Assembly (NCBI GenBank): GCA_024640925.1
Contig: JAHEEB010000106.1
Location: 1-9,245, forward strand
Reading direction: 5' to 3'
DNA from: Bacteroidota bacterium
GTDB taxonomy: Bacteria > Bacteroidota > Bacteroidia > Bacteroidales > UBA10428
DNA length: 9,245 nucleotides
The notes beneath the pieces are model-generated. The model was not told the origin of the DNA. It did not search any database and saw only the letters and a list, made by a program, of their open reading frames with translations. Positions 4,513 through 9,245 of the stretch are shown here, one piece after another (the stretch's first letter is position 1; each line of letters opens with the position of its first letter). The position numbers were made by a program, and so were the translations under genes.

Positions 4513-6930
4513 TCAGTACAGCCTTGCCTGTTTTATATATATTTTTCTAACCCCGTTTACAATATCAACTTTAAACTCAATGTCCAGCGGGTTACATTCA
4601 AAATTTAGCCTGCAATAATGATAATGAATAGCCATACAATAATCTTTCAGAACTTTCAGTTCTGCATCGGTCATTACTGTTTTCCCTTCCATACCTGGCA
4701 CATTCGAGTGATTTACATACTCGAAAATTTCTTCATCGGAATAGGTATAATAAATAATCTGGTCGGGCAGGTAATTATCTTCAGGGCTAACCACACTTAT
4801 TTCACCTATCTGCACATTTATGGTTATTGCCGAATTATACGGATTATAAATGTTCTCTGTAATAACCACTCCATTTGCAGCCTCGGCCGGGTATGAACGA
4901 TGCACCAATATGCCCATAGCAATTGTTTTGTGATCGATTTTGAAGTAATCTCTTTCTTCAAAAGCTCCATAACTCCATAAACTTGCCCATACTTTCTTTA
5001 TTGCTTTATCTATGGTTTTGTCCGGGTCGTCGAGCGTTCCTGTATATGATTCGTATAAACCTGCACCATTAAAACCCTCAATATCTTCAGCATTGGTTGA
5101 TGAACGAAAACGAAATTTTGTAAAGCCTCCTGAGGCAGAAACTTCTTTTACTACTAAATTAAGCAAACTGGTGTCCAGCGGACATACTTTTATTGAATCA
5201 CGAAGTATTTTCAATTGATTTTGACGGTATTGGGCATCTGTTTGGAACAAAGTATCATTCAACATGTTGTCAATAAATTTGTCGAGACCATACTTTTTAA
5301 TATGCTGATGGTAATAAGAAAATGGTATTGCAAAATAGCCTTCGGGCAAAGGTAACGGCCCATAGCTGGTAACATTTACTTTTGCCAGTTCGGCAAAATT
5401 AGCAGCTTTACCTCCAATAGATGAAACTGACTCGATATTGGCAGTAGATAAATCTGTTAATCCTGTTGTAACAGTGTCCAATTCTAATACACGCGGTGTT
5501 TGAGGTTCTTTTTCGGCCCAGAAAGTCTGTGCTTCAGCCAAAGATGCTTCCCTTATGTAAAACGAATCGAGCGAAACATTCAGATAAACAAGCTTATTCA
5601 GAAGGTTATTCAGTTTAGGGTTTGTCCATCCATCACGCAATGCCATATTTGGAGTACCTCTGTTGTGACTGAGCACATTAATATGGCTAAGAGGAGTTTG
5701 GAACTCTGTTGTAATAATCCCTGCTACTACGGAAATATCAATGGGTATACCATTTAATAAAACGATATCATGTCTCCCCAGGTAAGTTGTTTCCAGCTCA
5801 TTTAGAGAAATCTTTCTCAGATACCCAAAATTCTCTTCAGGGTTTAAAGGTTGGTAATTTTGCCCTTTGTATAATTCATCGGAAGAAATAATTGGCACAT
5901 TGTTACAGGTTAACCAGTCGGGTGCATTTGCATAGTAACGCAATTTGTTCCCAATAAAAGTTGTTTCAACTATCTTATTATAAACCATTTCAATATCGCT
6001 GCAGTCGAGTTCGTCGGCAGCTAAAAATTCAAGAGTATAAATACCCGAAGATGTAAAATGATTGAGTGAAGCTAAAATATAAATACGATTGGCATTTTTT
6101 GAATATTGTTCCTGGTTGAAAGCTTGTATACCCTTGCTATAACCTAATACCTGGGAACAAAAATCATAATGTATCGGATATTTTCCCGAATTTTGATAGT
6201 ATACCTTGCCATCAAATATGGAATAAACCAGTTTTACTGATTTTACTTCCCCAAAAGCAGGATTTAAAGGCAATCCCTGCAAAAGGGTAAATGCTTCGGG
6301 CCGGATTATTTTATTCAAATAGTCAACATCGTCATACTTCAATTTTAGTAAATCATATGTTTCGTCGGTTTGTGGAAAAGAATATTTTTGAGTATAGTAT
6401 TCATCTTTTGTTATGACAAGAGTATCGGTTGTTTCTGAACTTTTCAGATTGGAGTTAAAACCGGAATTGCATTTATCCAAGGAAAGACCAGTTGCATATT
6501 TATCCATTTTATAAATAGTACGAATTCCTTTATTCATGAGAACTAACAGATAGATACCATCTGTAAAGTTGTCCACAGATATTTCTCCCTGGCCAGTAAG
6601 CAATTTATAGTTCACTCCTGTCTCCTGACCAAGAATAGTTAAGATTCTGATATCAATTTGTTTATCTGAACTCCAGATTAGTTTGTTGTTTATGGCTTTT
6701 ATTTCATAATCCGCTTCCATTGGATGTTCATTTCCAGCATCAAGTATGCTGAAATGCCCCATATTGTCGGTTATTGCCTTAATTCCTTTGCCTTGAAGAG
6801 AAACTTCCGCTCCAGTAACCGGATTTTTTGTATAAGTATCAATTACTGTTCCTGAAAACACAGTCTGTGCTTTTGCAAAATCGAGACATAACAAGGTGAT
6901 AAACACTAAAGTGAGATATATTTTTTTCAT
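4513..6930 (-). CDS. Secreted PEP-synthase/PPDK-like (ATP-grasp) protein
   Basis: This is an 805-residue protein. Residues 1-21 are a Sec signal peptide cut after AKA (no lipobox Cys). Residues 22-70 are a carboxypeptidase-regulatory-like domain (SGTVIDTYTKNPVTGAEVSL). Residues about 93-144 resemble a T9SS sorting tail but are internal. Residues about 225-340 have no family I can name (YPIHYDFCSQVLGY). Around 385-460 lies a swivel-like segment with TPLSHINVLSHNRGTPNM; H416 is the candidate phosphohistidine. Residues 504-803 match the PPDK/PEP-synthase ATP-binding domain: SIGGKAANFAEL, FRFRSSTNAEDIEGFNGAGL at 606-625, YPAEAANGVVIT, PLDIEFKVD at 781-789 and IYIKQARLY at the end. The PEP/pyruvate TIM barrel is missing. 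The swivel-before-ATP-grasp order resembles glucan water dikinase. Its substrate is unknown. It starts 3 bp after the upstream gene, so it is translationally linked. Confidence 0.85.
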   Translation of the reverse strand: MKKIYLTLVFITLLCLDFAKAQTVFSGTVIDTYTKNPVTGAEVSLQGKGIKAITDNMGHFSILDAGNEHPMEADYEIKAINNKLIWSSDKQIDIRILTILGQETGVNYKLLTGQGEISVDNFTDGIYLLVLMNKGIRTIYKMDKYATGLSLDKCNSGFNSNLKSSETTDTLVITKDEYYTQKYSFPQTDETYDLLKLKYDDVDYLNKIIRPEAFTLLQGLPLNPAFGEVKSVKLVYSIFDGKVYYQNSGKYPIHYDFCSQVLGYSKGIQAFNQEQYSKNANRIYILASLNHFTSSGIYTLEFLAADELDCSDIEMVYNKIVETTFIGNKLRYYANAPDWLTCNNVPIISSDELYKGQNYQPLNPEENFGYLRKISLNELETTYLGRHDIVLLNGIPIDISVVAGIITTEFQTPLSHINVLSHNRGTPNMALRDGWTNPKLNNLLNKLVYLNVSLDSFYIREASLAEAQTFWAEKEPQTPRVLELDTVTTGLTDLSTANIESVSSIGGKAANFAELAKVNVTSYGPLPLPEGYFAIPFSYYHQHIKKYGLDKFIDNMLNDTLFQTDAQYRQNQLKILRDSIKVCPLDTSLLNLVVKEVSASGGFTKFRFRSSTNAEDIEGFNGAGLYESYTGTLDDPDKTIDKAIKKVWASLWSYGAFEERDYFKIDHKTIAMGILVHRSYPAEAANGVVITENIYNPYNSAITINVQIGEISVVSPEDNYLPDQIIYYTYSDEEIFEYVNHSNVPGMEGKTVMTDAELKVLKDYCMAIHYHYCRLNFECNPLDIEFKVDIVNGVRKIYIKQARLY

Positions 6931-6933
6931 GTT

Positions 6934-8496
6934 TCAGAATCTTTCATGTTCAACTACAAATTTTTGGGTAAAACAGGCTGTTTCGGTAAATATTTTAATA
7001 AAATAAATTCCATTCATAAGGCTTCTGGTATCAAATTCGGTTATATTAACTCCTTGCGGCAAGGTATTTAAAAGGATTAGTGATCCGGACATATCATAAA
7101 TAGCATAAGAAGAACCAATACCAGTTAAATTCTTCAAATCAATTTTTAAATCACTGGAAGCAGGAATAGGATAAATGCTGAATTGCCCGCTTTCTTTAAC
7201 TTTTGAATTCAGAGGTATAGTTTGTTCATCGCATTGAAATGGTGACAAACTACTCTGATAAACTAATGTGTCATTTTCTTTATAACACATCAGGTAGTTT
7301 TCCACATAACCAACATGATTGCAAGGAGTTTCAAATAAAACACCTCCCATACTGCCAATTCCTTCGATAAAATATGAGTTATTCCAATTCATACATTCTC
7401 CACGCTGAAAATCTGTTTTTGTGATGTTGATTTTTTTTCGTCCATCATCAAGCACTTCCACTGAAGCAACAACCATTCCCTTTTCAATGGAAGAAAGAAT
7501 TGTGTCACCTTTTTCCAGATTAAAATCGTATAAAAATTCTTCCTTTGTACTGTTTTTTTCAACAAAGAATAGTTGATTGTCTTCATCCCTAATTGCCCCA
7601 ATGTATAAGTGATTAACAGGGAAAGGCGAATCGTAATAAGCTATACCGGTTTTATACAATTTGTAATATCTATCTGTATTTATTAGAGTATCATTCTCAA
7701 TAAAGTAAGTGAATAATTCATCACCGTTCGTGTGGGTCGTATCAGAATCCATCACCTCGTAGTTAATTCTCCATTCCGATGTTGTTTTTATAGGGAAGCG
7801 ACTGGTTTTGTTAATAAAATCGTCGCAGGAAACCTGTCCGATGTGGTTTTCATAAAGTATAGAACCTTTTTCTGAAAAACAATTCAAAAAATGTCCAAAA
7901 TTACCAAGATGTAAACAGGGAGGAGCTTCCATTATTCCACCGGAATGACCAACGCCTTCAATTAAAGTAGTGGAAGTACAAATTAATTCCGGTGACGACA
8001 CAAAGCATTTTCGCCCATCGTACAATGTATCAATCCGGTCGATAATTTTTCCTTTCCCTATTTCCGACTTTATGGTATCTCCAATTTCTAAATTATAATC
8101 GAAGAGTAGCATTTCGCCAGATTCGTTCTTTTTTAGAAAGTAAATTTTGTTTTCTTCATCGCGTATTGCCCCTACATAAATACTATCGTAATAAAAAGTT
8201 GTGTCATAATAACCCACACCTGATTTATATAACTTGAAATAAGTAGCGGAATTTATTGTAGTATCGGAATGAATGAAATATTCATATTTCTCATATACTT
8301 CTTCTTCATATGTTTCGGAATTAACCATAATATTAGAAACCTTCCACTTTGCCGTAGAATCAATCGGATACCGACCGGGGTTCTGCCCTTGCATTAAAAA
8401 CACATTCAGAAAAAAGAGAAAAACAAGAAACCCCTTTTTTACCCTGCTTGAAAGGTTATTCAAAAACAACTTTTTAAAAAAATCTTGTGCAATCAT
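6934..8496 (-). CDS. T9SS type A sorting-domain protein with two tandem repeat domains
   Basis: This is a 520-residue protein counted from ATG 8496. A TTG at 8517 gives a longer frame but is a weaker start. A positively charged stretch and hydrophobic core (VKKGFLVFLFFLNVFLMQGQ) form a signal peptide. Two copies of a ~190-residue domain follow at about 43-224 and 234-423, sharing YFKLYKSG/YYKLYKTG, (Y)(V/I)GAIRDE.N..(Y/F)F, LYDFNLE.GDTI, DGRK, IEG(V/I)G..GG and C...(H)(V/L)G. Residues 438-520 are a T9SS type A sorting domain (IYPIPASSDLKI, YDMSGSLI, NGIYFIKIF, QKFVVE). The protein should be exported and attached at or released from the cell surface. The repeat family is common in T9SS proteins but has no known function. 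It lies 24 bp downstream of its paralog and 3 bp upstream of the dikinase-like gene. Confidence 0.87.
   Translation of the reverse strand: MIAQDFFKKLFLNNLSSRVKKGFLVFLFFLNVFLMQGQNPGRYPIDSTAKWKVSNIMVNSETYEEEVYEKYEYFIHSDTTINSATYFKLYKSGVGYYDTTFYYDSIYVGAIRDEENKIYFLKKNESGEMLLFDYNLEIGDTIKSEIGKGKIIDRIDTLYDGRKCFVSSPELICTSTTLIEGVGHSGGIMEAPPCLHLGNFGHFLNCFSEKGSILYENHIGQVSCDDFINKTSRFPIKTTSEWRINYEVMDSDTTHTNGDELFTYFIENDTLINTDRYYKLYKTGIAYYDSPFPVNHLYIGAIRDEDNQLFFVEKNSTKEEFLYDFNLEKGDTILSSIEKGMVVASVEVLDDGRKKINITKTDFQRGECMNWNNSYFIEGIGSMGGVLFETPCNHVGYVENYLMCYKENDTLVYQSSLSPFQCDEQTIPLNSKVKESGQFSIYPIPASSDLKIDLKNLTGIGSSYAIYDMSGSLILLNTLPQGVNITEFDTRSLMNGIYFIKIFTETACFTQKFVVEHERF
7547..7667 (-). repeat. 121-bp block identical to 9125-9245 (copy 1)
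   Basis: This block lies in the second repeat domain of the 6934-8496 gene. It matches 9125-9245 base for base at a constant offset of 1578. A second identical stretch of 32 bp (7232-7263 = 8810-8841) has the same offset, so no net insertion or deletion separates the copies, yet the sequence between these blocks carries many substitutions. Identity may continue past the window edge in the other copy. Confidence 0.95.
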
Positions 8497-8520
8497 TAAA
8501 TAGTATAATAAAAACAATTC

Positions 8521-9245
8521 TCATTTACGTTCAACAACAAATTTTTGAGTTAGGCATGTAAAATCTGTACAAAGTTTAACCAGGTAAATGCCATTCTTCA
8601 GGCAACTGATATCCAATTCCATTAAATTAGTATCTTTTGTAACTGATTTGGAAAATAAGTGCATACCTGATAAATTATAAACAGTGAGATAATCAGGATT
8701 AAGTTCTGTGAATTCAACGTTAACTTTATTATCAGCTGGTACAGGATATATACTGATTTTCCCGCTGCTTTTAACCCTGGAATTCAGAGGAGGCATTATA
8801 GGTTTATCACATTGAAATGGTGACAAACTACTCTGATAAACCAACGTGTCATTTTCTTTATAACACACAAGGTAATTTTCCCTAAAACCTACATGGTTAC
8901 ATGGTGATTCAAACATGAGGCCGCCCATGCTTCCAATACCTTCTATAAAATAAGTGTTGCTAAAGTTTTCACATTTGCCAAGTTGAAAGTCTGTTTTTTT
9001 AATGTTTATTTTTTTTCTTCCATCTGGTAGGGTCTCAATTGAGGTAACAACCATACCCTTTTCAATGGAAGAACTGATTGTATCACCAGCTACCATATTG
9101 AAATCATATAATATATTTTCCTTAGTACTGTTTTTTTCAACAAAGAATAGTTGATTGTCTTCATCCCTAATTGCCCCAATGTATAAGTGATTAACAGGGA
9201 AAGGCGAATCGTAATAAGCTATACCGGTTTTATACAATTTGTAAT
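8521..9245 (-). CDS. T9SS type A sorting-domain protein, partial (N-terminus outside window)
   Basis: The frame is open through the right edge: codons before the TTG at 9237 still encode YK in family register (YKLYKTGIAYY), so the TTG is not the start. The visible 240 residues are most of one repeat domain (YIGAIRDEDNQLFFVEKNSTKE, LYDFNMVAGDTI, DGRKK, FIEGIGSMGG, SPCNHVGF) and a C-terminal T9SS type A sorting domain (ISIYPVPADNKVNV, VYNLSGMHLF, NGIYLVKL, QKFVVERK). It is a close paralog of the next gene downstream, with which it shares an identical 121-bp block. It is probably the same operon. Function is unknown; surface or secreted location follows from the sorting domain. Confidence 0.85.
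   Translation of the reverse strand, partial: YKLYKTGIAYYDSPFPVNHLYIGAIRDEDNQLFFVEKNSTKENILYDFNMVAGDTISSSIEKGMVVTSIETLPDGRKKINIKKTDFQLGKCENFSNTYFIEGIGSMGGLMFESPCNHVGFRENYLVCYKENDTLVYQSSLSPFQCDKPIMPPLNSRVKSSGKISIYPVPADNKVNVEFTELNPDYLTVYNLSGMHLFSKSVTKDTNLMELDISCLKNGIYLVKLCTDFTCLTQKFVVERK
9125..9245 (-). repeat. 121-bp block identical to 7547-7667 (copy 2)
   Basis: This is the second copy, in the partial paralogous gene. It reaches the last base of the window, so its true length is unknown. It encodes the YKTGIAYYDSPFPVNHLYIG to EKNSTKE part of the repeat domain. Confidence 0.95.

Noticed and set aside
4311..4550. Plus-strand open frame of 79 codons in the convergent gap
   Set aside because: It is made largely of the inverted and direct repeats and ends inside the opposite-strand gene. 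The protein is low-complexity and basic with no family resemblance.
8494..8517. Longer start (TTG 8517) for the two-repeat T9SS protein
   Set aside because: It would begin 3 bp after the upstream stop with a TTG and add seven residues before an already long n-region. ATG 8496 is the better start.
1..9245. tRNA, rRNA, CRISPR array, insertion sequence
   Set aside because: No tRNA-like cloverleaf, rRNA sequence, regular spacer-repeat array or transposase was seen on either strand by reading.

Overview
The window looks like chromosomal DNA of a member of the Bacteroidota. It is AT-rich, translation starts lack Shine-Dalgarno sequences, two proteins end in type A sorting domains of the type IX secretion system (T9SS), and the intergenic repeats are of a kind common in this phylum. 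The exact genus cannot be read from the sequence. All genes use TAA, TAG or TGA as ordinary stops.

Plus strand, 1-4269: four closely spaced genes that look like the accessory end of an extracellular contractile injection system (eCIS) locus. They are the 3' end of an ankyrin-repeat gene, a ParA/Soj-type ATPase 2 bp downstream, a DUF4157 (eCIS_core) protein with an HExxH motif, a Glu-rich repeat linker and a candidate cargo domain, and an eCIS-type AAA+ ATPase. The AAA+ gene is cut into three same-frame pieces by TAG (3331) and TAA (3616) with no frameshift. No sheath, tube or baseplate gene is present; these would be expected upstream of base 1.

Convergent gap, 4270-4512: no gene. It holds an imperfect inverted repeat, a short direct-repeat array and a compact hairpin.

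Minus strand, 9245-4513: three co-directional genes spaced 24 and 3 bp apart, probably one operon whose promoter lies outside the window. The first (cut by the right edge) and second are paralogous T9SS-secreted proteins built from a ~190-residue repeat of unknown function. They share an exactly identical 121-bp block. The third is an 805-residue exported protein with a carboxypeptidase-regulatory-like domain, an internal sorting-tail-like segment, a phosphohistidine swivel-like segment and a C-terminal PEP-synthase/PPDK-type ATP-grasp domain. This domain order recalls glucan water dikinase rather than PEP synthase.

The most notable points are the twice-interrupted AAA+ gene, the ParA ATPase inside an eCIS neighbourhood, the unclassified C-terminus of the DUF4157 protein, and a dikinase-like enzyme carrying a secretion signal.
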